Source: Camelus bactrianus (Eukaryota; Chordata; Mammalia; Artiodactyla; Camelidae). Taken from it: 64,000 bases of DNA. The notes under the pieces were generated by a model. The model did not search any database. It was not told where the DNA came from and worked only from the letters and a program-made list of their open reading frames with translations. This document shows positions 23,408 through 34,341 of the stretch, one piece after another; positions within the stretch are counted from its first letter, which is position 1; each line of letters opens with the position of its first letter. Both the position numbers and the translations under genes were made by a program. The stretch is from positions 1,305,945 through 1,369,944 of the forward strand of contig NW_027413960.1 of assembly GCF_048773025.1 (NCBI RefSeq), written 5' to 3'.

Positions 23408-26400
23408 CAGTATGTGGAGAGATGTTCGTTCATCTAGCACAAAGGGAACAGTGTGCAGGAGAAATTTTTACTCTGGTTTCTCAGGCTGTTTCCTAGTGCC
23501 GGTATGAACTTCTTGCAGTTTTCACTGTAAAACCGAGTTGGAGCTAGTACGTCCCCATATATATGTATGGAGTGGAGATTGCAACTTTAAAGAAACTTTG
23601 TGTTAACAAACAACATAGGTGAAGGACGGCTTTCACACACACATATCTCTCAGAACTGAGCATGTGGAGAGACGTTCGTTCATATAGCACAAAGGGAACG
23701 TGTATCAGGTTAAACTTTTACTCTGGGTTTTCAGGCTGTTTCCTAGAGCCGGCTTAAAGTTCCTGCCGTTTTCATTGTGAAAACGAGTTGGAGCTACTAC
23801 CTTTCCATATATATGTATTGAGTGGAGTTTGCAACTGAAAAGAAACTTTGTGTTCCCAACAAGCTAGGTGATTGAAGGCTTTCACACACACTTATCTCTC
23901 CGAAATGAGCATGTGAGAGATGTTCGTTCTTCTAGCACAAAGGGAACGGTTTGCAGGGTAAATTTTACTTTGGATTCTCAGGCTCTTTCCTAGAGCCTGT
24001 TTAAAGTTCCTGCAGTTTTCACTGTAAAACAGAGTTGGAGCTAGTACCTCCCCTTATATATGTATGGAGTGGGAATGGCAACTTAAAAGAAACTTTGTGT
24101 TCACAACAAGCTAGTTGAAAGACGGCATTCACCCACACTTATCTCTCAGAACTCAGTATGTGGAGAGACGTTCGTTCATTTAGCAGAAATGGAACAGTTT
24201 GCAGGAGAAATATTTAATCTGGTTTCTCAGGCTGTTTCCTAGTGCCGGTTTGACTTTCCTGCAGTTTTCACTGTAAAACCGTGTTGGAGATAGTACCTCC
24301 CCATATATATGTATGGAGTGGAGATTGCAACTTAAAAGAAACTTTGTGTTAACAAACAAGCTAGGTGATGGACGGCTTTCACACACAGTTATGTCTCAGA
24401 ACTGAGCATGTGGAGAGACGTTCGTTCATATAGCACAAAGGGATCGGGTATCAGCGTAAATTTTACTCTGGTTTTTCAGGCTGTTTCCTAGTGCCGGCTT
24501 AATGTTCCTGCGTTTTCATTGTGAAAAAGAGTTGGAGTTAGTACCTCCCCATATATACGTATGGAGTGGAGATTGCAACTGAAAAGAAACTTTGTGTTCT
24601 CAAAAAGCTAGGTGAAGGACGGCATTCATGCACACTTATCTCTCAGAACTGAGCATGTGGAGAGACGTTCGTTCATCTAGCACAAAGGGAACTGGTTGCA
24701 GGGGAAAATTTTACTCTGGTTTCTCATGCTGTTTCCTAGTGCCGGTTTGCAGTTCCTGCAGTTTTCACTGTAAAACCGAGTTGGAGCTAGTACCTCCCCT
24801 TATATACGTATGGAGTCGTGTTTGCAACTGAATAAAAACTTTGTGTTCCCAAAAAGGTAGGTGAAGTACGGCATTCACGCACATATATCTCTCAGAACTG
24901 AGTATGTGGAGAGACGTTCGTTCATCTAGCACAAAGGAACGGGTTGCAGGAGAAAATTTTACTCTGGTTTCTCAGGCTTTTTCCTAGTGCCGGTTTGCAG
25001 TTCCTGCAGTTTTCTCTATAAAACCGAGTTGGAGCTTGTACCTCCCCTTATATATATATGGAGTGGAGTTTGAAACTGAAAGGAAACTTTGTGTTCCCAA
25101 CAAGCTAGTTGAAGGAAGGGTTTCACACACCCTTTTCTCTCCGAAATGAGCATGTGGAGAGACGTTCGTTCATGTAGCACAAGGGGAACGGGTTGCAGGG
25201 TAAACTTTTACTTTGGTTTCTCAGGCTGTTTCCTAGAGCCAGTTTAAAGTTCCTGCAGTTTCATTGTGAAACCGAGTTGGAGCTAGTACCTCCCAATATA
25301 TATGTATGGAGTGGAGTTTGCAACTGAAAAGAAACTTTGTGTTCACAACAAGCTAGTTGAAGGACGGCATTCACGCACAATTATCTCTCAGAACTCAGTA
25401 TGTGGAGAGATGTTCGTTCATCTAGCACAAAGGGAACAGTGTGCAGGAGAAATTTTTACTCTGGTTTCTCAGGCTGTTTCCTAGTGCCGGTATGAACTTC
25501 TTGCAGTTTTCACTGTAAAACCGAGTTGGAGCTAGTACGTCCCCATATATATGTATGGAGTGGAGATTGCAACTTTAAAGAAACTTTGTGTTAACAAACA
25601 ACATAGGTGAAGGACGGCTTTCACACACACATATCTCTCAGAACTGAGCATGTGGAGAGACGTTCGTTCATATAGCACAAAGGGAACGTGTATCAGGTTA
25701 AACTTTTACTCTGGGTTTTCAGGCTGTTTCCTAGAGCCGGCTTAAAGTTCCTGCCGTTTTCATTGTGAAAACGAGTTGGAGCTATTACTTTTCCATATAT
25801 ATGTATTGAGTGGAGTTTGCAACTGAAAAGAAACTTTGTGTTCCCAACAAGCTAGGTGATTGAAGGCTTTCACACACACTTATCTCTCCGAAAAGAGCAT
25901 GTGAGAGATGTTCGTTCTTCTAGCACAAAGGGAACGGTTTGCAGGGTAAACTTTTACTTTGGATTCTCAGGCTGTTTCCTAGAGCCTGTTTAAATTTCCT
26001 GCAGTTTTCACTGTAAAACAGAGTTGGAGCTAGTACCTCCCCTTATATATGTATGGAGTGGGAATGGCAACTTAAAAGAAACTTTGTGTTCACAACAAGC
26101 TAGTTGAAGGACGGCATTCACCCACATTTATCTCTCAGAACTCAGTATGTGGAGAGACGTTCGTTCATTTAGCAGAAATGGAACAGTTTGCAGGAGAAAT
26201 ATTTACTCTGGTTTCTCAGGCTGTTTCCTAGTGCCGGTTTGACCTTCCTGCAGTTTTCACTGTAAAACCGTGTTGGAGATAGTACCTCCCCATATATATG
26301 TATGGAGTGGAGATTGCAACTTAAAAGAAACTTTGTGTTAACAAACAAGCTAGGTGATGGACGGCTTTCACACACAGTTATGTCTCAGAACTGAGCATGT

Positions 26401-28380
26401 GGAGAGACGTTCGTTCATATAGCACAAAGGGATCGGGTATCAGCGTAAATTTTACTCTGGTTTTTCAGGCTGTTTCCTAGTGCCGGCTTAATGTTCCTGC
26501 GTTTTCATTGTGAAAAAGAGTTGGAGTTAGTACCTCCCCATATATACGTATGGAGTGGAGATTGCAACTGAAAAGAAACTTTGTGTTCTCAAAAAGCTAG
26601 GTGAAGGACGGCATTCACGCACACTTATCTCTCAGAACTGAGCATGTGGAGAGACTTTCGTTCATCTAGCACAAAGGGAACTGGTTGCAGGGGAAAATTT
26701 TACTCTGGTTTCTCATGCTGTTTCCTAGTGCCGGTTTGCAGTTCCTGCAGTTTTCACTGTAAAACCGAGTTGGATCTAGTACCTCCCCTTATATACGTAT
26801 GGAGTCGTGTTTGCAACTGAATAAAAACTTTGTGTTCCCAAAAAGGTAGGTGAAGTACGGCATTCACGCACATATATCTCTCAGAACTGAGTATGTGGAG
26901 AGACGTTCGTTCATCTAGCACAAAGGAACGGGTTGCAGGAGAAAATTTTACTCTGGTATCTCAGGCTTTTTCCTAGTGCCGGTTTGCAGTTCCTGCAGTT
27001 TTCACTATAAAACCGAGTTGGAGCTTGTACCTCCCCTTATATATATATGGAGTGGAGTTTGAAACTGAAAGGAAACTTTGTGTTCCCAACAAGCTAGTTG
27101 AAGGAAGGGTTTCACACACCCTTTTCTCTCCGAAATGAGCATGTGGAGAGACGTTCGTTCATGTAGCACAAGGGGAACGGGTTGCAGGGTAAACTTTTAC
27201 TTTGGTTTCTCAGGCTGTTTCCTAGAGCCAGTTTAAAGTTCCTGCAGTTTCATTGTGAAACCGAGTTGGAGCTAGTACCTCCCAATATATATGTATGGAG
27301 TGGAGTTTGCAACTGAAAAGAAACTTTGTGTTCACAACAAGCTAGTTGAAGGACGGCATTCACGCACAATTATCTCTCAGAACTCAGTATGTGGAGAGAT
27401 GTTCGTTCATCTAGCACAAAGGGAACAGTGTGCAGGAGAAATTTTTACTCTGGTTTCTCAGGCTGTTTCCTAGTACCGGTATGAACTTCTTGCAGTTTTC
27501 ACTGTAAAACCGAGTTGGAGCTAGTACGTCCCCATATATATGTATGGAGTGGAGATTGCAACTTTAAAGAAACTTTGTGTTAACAAACAACATAGGTGAA
27601 GGACGGCTTTCACACACACATATCTCTCAGAACTGAGCATGTGGAGAGACGTTCGTTCATATAGCACAAAGGGAACGTGTATCAGGTTAAACTTTTACTC
27701 TGGGTTTTCAGGCTGTTTCCTAGAGCCGGCTTAAAGTTCCTGCCGTTTTCATTGTGAAAACGAGTTGGAGCTACTACTTTTCCATATATATGTATTGAGT
27801 GGAGTTTGCAACTGAAAAGAAACTTTGTGTTCCCAACAAGCTAGGTGATTGAAGGCTTTCACACACACTTATCTCTCCGAAATGAGCATGTGAGAGATGT
27901 TCGTTCTTCTAGCACAAAGGGAACGGTTTGCAGGGTAAATTTTACTTTGGATTCTCAGGCTCTTTCCTAGAGCCTGTTTAAAGTTCCTGCAGTTTTCACT
28001 GTAAAACAGAGTTGGAGCTAGTACCTCCCCTTATATATGTATGGAGTGGGAATGGCAACTTAAAAGAAACTTTGTGTTCACAACAAGCTAGTTGAAAGAC
28101 GGCATTCACCCACACTTATCTCTCAGAACTCAGTATGTGGAGAGACGTTCGTTCATTTAGCAGAAATGGAACAGTTTGCAGGAGAAATATTTAATCTGGT
28201 TTCTCAGGCTGTTTCCTAGTGCCGGTTTGACTTTCCTGCAGTTTTCACTGTAAAACCGTGTTGGAGATAGTACCTCCCCATATATATGTATGGAGTGGAG
28301 ATTGCAACTTAAAAGAAACTTTGTGTTAACAAACAAGCTAGGTGATGGACGGCTTTCACACACAGTTATGTCTCAGAACT
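20427..28380. repeat. Four 8-monomer HOR cassettes in tandem (1988 bp)
   Basis: The s monomers start at 20427, 22416, 24404, 26393 and 28381, giving spacings of 1989, 1988, 1989 and 1988 bp. Each cassette is s-n1-n2-n3-n9-s'-n10-n8, i.e. the 12-type order without n4-n7. Versions alternate. Cassettes 1 and 3 have CATTCATGCAC, GTTTTCTCTATAAAAC and CCGAAAAGAGCATG; cassettes 2 and 4 have CATTCACGCAC, GTTTTCACTATAAAAC, TTTAATCTGG and GAAAGACGG. This is the most regular HOR stretch in the window. Confidence 0.93.
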
Positions 28381-28505
28381 GAGCATGTGGAGAGACGTTC
28401 GTTCATATAGCACAAAGGGATCGGGTATCAGCGTAAATTTTACTCTGGTTTTTCAGGCTGTTTCCTAGTGCCGGCTTAATGTTCCTGCGTTTTCATTGTG
28501 AAAAA
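20552..28505. repeat. 16-monomer HOR, two copies (3977 bp each)
   Basis: The paired 8-monomer cassettes repeat as a unit: about 20552-24528 and 24529-28505. Reading them against each other I saw only a handful of substitutions, for example TAGTGCCGG/TAGTACCGG at 23498/27475 and GGTATGTG/GGTAGGTG near 22870/26847. The 5' edge is where AAAATAGTTGG (copy before) gives way to the shared sequence; the 3' edge is TAGTAACTCCCC near 28520. Confidence 0.9.
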
Positions 28506-29372
28506 GAGTTGGAGTTAGTAACTCCCCATATATATGTATGGAGTGGAGTTTGCAACTGAAAAGAAACTTTGTGTTCCCTATAAGCTAGGTGAAAGACGGC
28601 ATTCAGGTGCACTTATCTCTCAGAACTGAGCATGTGGAGAGATGTTCGTTCGTCTAGCCCAAAGGGAACTGGTTGCAGGGGAAAATTTTACTCTGGTTTC
28701 TCATGCTGTTTCCTAGTGCCGGTTTGCAGTTCCTGCAGTTTTCTCTGTAAAACCGAGTTGGAGCTTGTACCTCCCCTTATATACGTATGGAATGGTGTTT
28801 GCAACTGAAAAAAACTTTGTGTTCCCAAAAAGGTAGGTGAAGTACGGCATTCATGCACATATATCTCTCAGAACTGAGTATGTGGAGAGACGTTCGTTCA
28901 TCTAGCACAAAGGGAACGGGTTGCAGGGGAAAATTTTTCTCTGGTTTCTCAGGCTTTTTCCTACTGCCGGTTTGCTGTTCCTGCAGTTTTCACTATAAAA
29001 CCGATTTGGAGCTTGTACCTCCCCTTATATATGTATGGAGTGGAGTTTAAAAATGAAAGGAAACTTTGTGTTCCCAACAAGCTAGTTGAAGGAAGGGTTT
29101 CACACACCCTTTTCTCTCCGAAATGAGCATGTGGAGAGACGTTCGTTCATGTAGCACAAGGGGAACGGGTTGCAGGGTAAACTTTTACTTTGGTTTCTCA
29201 GGCTGTTTCCTAGAGCCAGTTTAAAGTTCCTGCAGTTTCATTGTGAAACCGAGTTGGAGCTAGTACCTCCCCATATATATGTATGGAGTGGAATTTGCAA
29301 CTGAAGAGAAACTTTGTGTTCCAAACAATCTAGGTGCAGGACGGCTTTCACACACAATTATCTCTCAGAACT
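28381..29372. repeat. Transition monomers between the two subfamilies
   Basis: Four monomers (28381, 28628, 28876, 29126) in the order s-n1-n2-n3. The first follows the 16-monomer HOR until about 28505 and then diverges. The n1 and n2 members carry private changes (CGTCTAGCCC, CATTCATGCACATATATC). The n3 member starts as left type (GAGCCAGTTTAAAG) and acquires core-type GAAGAGAAAC at about 29302. No foreign DNA lies at the boundary. Confidence 0.85.
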
Positions 29373-30365
29373 GAGCATGTGGAGAGACGTTCGTTCATCT
29401 AGCACAAAGGGAACGGGTTGCAGGAGAAACTTTACTCTGGTTTCTCAGTCTGTTTCCTAGTGCTGGTTTGAAGTTCCTGCAGTTTTCACTGTAAAACCGA
29501 GTTGGAGCTAGTACCACCCCATATATATGTATGGAGTGGAGTTTGCACCTGAAGAGAAACTTTGTGTTCCCAACAAGCTAGGTTAAGGGAGGCTTTCACA
29601 CACACTTATCTCTCAGGACTGGGCATGTGGAGAGACGTTCGTTCATCTAGCACAAATGGAACAGGTTGCAGGAGAAACTTTACTCTGGTTTCTCAGTCTG
29701 TTTCCTAGTGCCGGTTTGAAGTTCCTGCAGTTTTCACTGTAAAACTGATTTGGAACTCGTACCTCCCCATATATATGTATGGAGTGGAGTTTACAACTGA
29801 AGAGAAACTTTGTGTTCATAACAAGCTAGGTGAAGGACGGCTTTCAAACACAAATATCTCTCAGAACTGAGCATGTGGAGAGACGTTCGTTCATCTAGCA
29901 CAAAGGGAACGGGTTGCAGGAGAAACTTTTACTCTGGTTTCTCAGTCTGTTTCCTAGTGCCGGTTTGAAGTTCCTGCAGTTTTCACTGTAAAACCGAGTT
30001 GGAACTTGTACCTCCCCATATATATGTATGGAGTGGAGTTTGCAACTGAAGAGAAACTTTGTGTTCCCAACAAGCTAGTTGAAGGACGGCTTTCACACAC
30101 ATTTATCTCTCAGAACTGAGCATGTGGAGAGACGTTCGTTCATCTAGCACAAATGGAACGGGTTGCAGGAGAAACTTTTACTCTGGTTTCTCAGTCTATT
30201 TCTAGTGCCGGTTTGAAGTTCCTGCAGTTTTCACTGTAAAACCGAGTTGGAGCTAGTACCTCCCAATATATATGTATGGAGTGGAGTTTGCAACTGAAGA
30301 GAAACTTTGTGTTCCCAAAAATCTAGGTGAAGTACGGCATTCACGTACACTTATCTCTCAGAAAT
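29373..30365. repeat. Core monomer run, 4 copies
   Basis: Starts at 29373, 29621, 29869 and 30118. These are the first pure core monomers (CAGTCTG, GAAGAGAAAC) after the subfamily switch. They carry minor private variants such as GTTAAGGGAGG and TCAAACACAAAT. Confidence 0.88.
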
Positions 30366-32352
30366 GTGCATGTGGAGAGTGGTTCATTCAACTAGCACAA
30401 AGAGAATGGGTTGCAGGGAAAGTTTTACTGTGGTTTCTCAGGCTGTTTCCTAGTGCCTGTTTGAAGTTCCTGCACTTTTCACTGTAAAACCTATTTGGAG
30501 CTAGTACCTCCCCATATATATGTATGGAGTGGAGTTTGCAACTGAAGAGAAACTTTGTGTTCCCAACGACCTAGGTGAAGGACGGCTTTCACACACACTT
30601 ATATCTCAGGACTGAGCATGTGGAGAGACGTTCGTTCATCTAGCACAAATGGAACAGGTTGCAGGAGAAACTTTAACTCTGGTTTGTCAGTCTGTTTCCT
30701 AGTGCCGGTTTGAAGTTCCTGCAGTTTTCACTGTAAAACCGAGTTGGAACTTGTACCTACCAATATATATATATGGAGTGGAGTTTGCAACTGAAGGGAA
30801 ACTTTGTGTTCCCAAATAGCTAGGTGAAGGACGGCTTTCACACACACTTATCTCTCAGAACTGAGCATGTGGAGAGACGTTCGTTCATCTAGCATCAAGG
30901 GAACGGGTTGCAGGAGAAAATTTTACTCTGGTTTCTCAGGCTGTTACCTAGGGCCGGTTTGCTGTTCCTACAGTTTTCACTGTAAAACCGAGTTGGAGCT
31001 AGTACCTCCCCTTATATATGTATAGAGTGGAGTTTGCAACTGAAAAGAAACTTTGTGTTCCCAACAAGCTAGGTGAAGGACGGCATTCACACACACTTAT
31101 CTCTCAGAACTGAGCATGTGGAGAGTCGTTCGTTCATCTAGCACAAAGGGAACCGGTATCAGGAAAAATTTTTACTCTGGTTTCTCAGCCTGTTTCCTAG
31201 TGCCGGTTTGAATTTCCTGCAGTTTTCACTGTAAAACAGAGTTGGAGCTAGTACCTCCAAATTTATATGTATGGAGTGGGGTTTGCAACTGAAAGGAAAC
31301 TTTGTGTTCCCAACAAGCAAGATTAAGGAAGGCTTTCAGACACACTTATCTCTCAGAACTGAGCATGTGGAGAGACGTTTGTTCATCTAGCTCAAAGGGA
31401 ACTGGTTGCAGGGGAAATTTTTACTCTGGTTTCTAAGGATTTTTCCAAGTGCCGTTTGAAAATTCCTGCATTTTTCATTGTGAAACCGTGTTGGAGCTAG
31501 TATATCCCCTTATATATATAAGGAGTGGAGTTTCAACTGAAAAGAAACTTTGTGTTCCCAACAAGCTAGGTGAAGGCGGCTTTCACACACACTTATCCCT
31601 CAGAACTGAGCATGTGGAGAGACGTTCGTTCATCTAGCAAGAATGGAACGGGTTGCATCAGAAACATTTACTCTGGATTCTCAGGCTATTTCCTAGTGCC
31701 GGTTTGAAGTTCCTGCAGTTTTCATTGTAAAACCGAGTTGGGGCTAGTACTTCCCCATATATATGTATGGAGTGGAGTTGGCAACTGAAAAGAAACATTG
31801 TGTTCCCAAAAAGCTAGGTGAAGTATGGCATCATGGACAATTATCTCTCACAACTGAGTTTGTGGAGAGACGTTCGTTCAGGTAGCACAAAGGGAACGGG
31901 ATGCAGGGTAAACTTTTACACTGGATTCTCAGGCTGTTTCATAGTGCCGGTTTTAAGTTCCTGCAGTTTTAATTGTGAAACCGATTTGGAGCTAGTAAAT
32001 CCCCATATATATTTGTGGATTGGAGATTGCATCTTAAAAAAACTTTGTGTTAAAAAACAAGATAGGTGAAGGACGGCTTTCACACCAAATTATCTCTCAG
32101 AAATGTGCATGTGAGAGTCGTTCATTCATCTAGCACAAAGAGAATGGGTTGCAGGAGAAAATTTTACTCTAGTTTCTCAGGCTGTTTCCTAGTGCCGGGT
32201 TGAAGATCCTGCACTTTTCACTGTGAAAACTATTTGGAGCTAGAACCTCCCCATATATATGTACGTAGTGGCGTTTGCAACTGAAAAGAATCTTTGTTTT
32301 CCCAACAAGCAATTTGAAGGACTGCTTTCACACACACTTATCTCTCAGAACT
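30366..32352. repeat. Module occurrence 1: w-(core)-a-b-c-d-e-f
   Basis: Starts at 30366 (w), 30614 (core), 30863 (a-like, with CATCAAGGG), 31112 (b), 31361 (c), 31608 (d), 31856 (e) and 32105 (f). y and z are absent and a single core monomer takes their place. After f the sequence passes through the g flank (GCAATTTGAAGGACTGC) into core. Confidence 0.88.
31508..31523. other. 16 bp perfect palindrome in a c monomer
   Basis: CCTTATATATATAAGG reads the same on both strands. It replaces the usual CCATATATATGTATGG of the other monomers. Short AT-rich palindromes of this kind can extrude cruciforms under supercoiling; no function is shown by the sequence. Confidence 0.85.
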
Positions 32353-34341
32353 GAGCATGTGGAGAGACGTTCGTTCATCTAGCACAAGGAAACGGGTTGC
32401 AGGAGAAACTATTACTCTGGTTTCTCAGTCTGTTTCCTAGTGCCGTTTTGAAGTTCCTGCAATTTTCACTGTAAAACAGAGTTGGAACTAGTACCTCCCC
32501 ATATATATATATGGAGTGGAGTTTGCAACTGAAGAGGAACTTTGTGTTCCCAACAAGCTAGGAGAAGGACGGCTTTCACACACACTTATCTCTCAGAACT
32601 GAGCATGTGGAGAGACGTTTGTTCATCTAGCAAAAAGGGAACGGGTTGCAGGAGAAACTTTTACTCTGGTTTCTCAGTCTGTTTCCTAGTGCCGGTTTGA
32701 AATTACTGCAGTTTTCACTGTAAAACAGAGTTGGAGCTAGTACCTCCCCATATATATGTATGGAGTGGAGTTTGCAACTGAAGAAAATCTTTGTGTTCCC
32801 AACAAGCTAGGTGAAGTACGGCTTTCACACACACTTATCTCTCAGAACTGAGCATGTGGAGATACGTTCGTTCATCTATCACAAAGGGAACGGGTTGCAG
32901 GAGAAACTTTTACTCTGCTTTCTCAGTCTGTTTCCTAGTGCCGGTTTGAAGTTCCTGCAATTTTCACTGTAAAACCGAGTTGGAGCTAGTACCTCCCCAT
33001 ATATATGTATGGAGTGGAGTTTGCAACTGAAGAGAAACTTTGTGTTCCCAACAAGTTAGGTGAAGTACGGCTTTCACACACACTTACCTCTCAGAAATGA
33101 GCATGTGGAGAGACGTTCGTTCATCTAGCACAAAGGGAACGGGTTGCAGGAGAAACTTTTACTCTGCTTTCTCAGTCTGTTTCCTAGTGCCGGTTTGAAG
33201 TTCCTGCAGTTTTCACTGTAAAACCGAGTTGAAACTAGTACCTCCCCTTATATATGTATGGAGTGGAGTTTGCAACTGAAGAGAAACTTTGTGTTCCCAA
33301 CAAGCTAGGTGAAGGACGGCTTTCACACACACTTATCTCTCAGAACTGAGCATGTGGAGAGACGTTCGTTCATCTATCACAAAGGAACGGTTTGCAGGAG
33401 AGACTTTTACTCTGGTTTCTCAGTCTGTTTCCTAGTGCCGGTTTGAAGTTCCTGCAGTTTTCACTGTAAGACCGAGTCGGAGCTAGTGCCTCCCCATATA
33501 TATGTATGCATTGGAGTTTGCAACTTAAGAGAATCTTTGTGTTTCCACAAGCTACTTGAAGGACGGCTTTCACACACACGTATCTCTCAGAACTGAGCAT
33601 GTGGGGAGACGTTCGTTCATCTATTACAAAGGGAACGGGTTGCAGGAGAAACTTTTAATCTGGTTCTCAGTCTGTTTCCTAGTGCCGTTTTGAAGTTCCT
33701 GCAGTTTTCACTGTAAAACCGAGTTGGAGCTAGTACCCCCCCTTATATATGTATGGAGTGGAGTTTACAACTGAAGAGAAAGTTTGTGTTCATAACAAGC
33801 TAGGTGATGGACGGCTTTCAAACACAGTTATCTCTCAGAACTGAGCATGTGGAGAGACGTTCGTTCATCTAGCACAAAAGGAACGGGTTGCAGGAGAAAC
33901 TTTTACTCTGGTTTCTCAGTCTGTTTCCTAGGGCCGGTTTGAAGTTCCTGCAGTTTTCACTGTAAAATCGAGTTGGAACTAGTACCTCTCCTTTATATAT
34001 GTATGGAGTGGAGTTTGCAACTGAAGAGAAACTATGTGTTCCCAACAAGCTAGTTGAAGGACGGCTTTCACACACATTTATCTCTCAGAACTGAGCATGT
34101 GGAGAGACGTTCGTTCATCTAGCACAAATGGAAAGGGTTGCAGGAGAAACTTTTACTCTGGTTTCTCAGTCTTTTTCCTAGTGCCGGTTTGAAGTTCCTG
34201 CAGTTTTCACTGTAAAACCGAGTTGGAGCTAGTACCTCCCCATATATATGTATGGAGTGGAGTTTGCAACTGAAGAGAAACTTTGTGTTCCCAAAAATCT
34301 AGGTGAAGTACGGCATTCACGTACACTTATCTCTCAGAAAT
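32353..34341. repeat. Core monomer run, 8 copies
   Basis: Starts at 32353, 32601, 32850, 33099, 33348, 33595, 33843 and 34093. The monomer with GTAAGACCGAGTCGG and ATGCATTGG near 33.47 kb reappears, doubled, at 39.43-39.72 kb. Confidence 0.88.

Larger units (their letters stand above)
1..29300. repeat. Left satellite subfamily (CAGGCTG / GAAAAGAAAC type)
   Basis: Monomers here share CAGGCTG after the TTTCTC block and mostly GAAAAGAAAC before the TTTGTG block, against CAGTCTG and GAAGAGAAAC in the core monomers to the right. They sort by eye into recurring types: s (CATATAGCAC, GATCGGGTATCAG, CGGCTTAATG), n1 (CTGGTTGCAGGGG), n2 (GAGTATG, GGAACGTGTTGCAGG), n3 (GAAGGGTTTCACACACCC, GAGCCAGTTTAAAG), n9 (AACAGTGTGCAGG), s' (GTGTATCAGGTTAAAC), n10 (GAGAGATGTTCGTTCTTC), n4 (GTTGCATGAGAAAA, GTATATCTATGG), n5 (GAGCATGAGCAGAG), n6 (GTGGATAGACC, GATTGTAGG), n7 (GAGAGATATTCG, CCAGTATGAAGT) and n8 (CAGTATG, AATGGAACAG). 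The type order is fixed. Lengths between successive s monomers give the cassette sizes listed below. Confidence 0.93.

Noticed and set aside
31840-31870. e monomer (GCATCATGGAC) as a separate inserted element
   Set aside because: It is the most diverged type but aligns along its whole length with the other monomers and keeps the 248-249 bp spacing, so it is a variant monomer.
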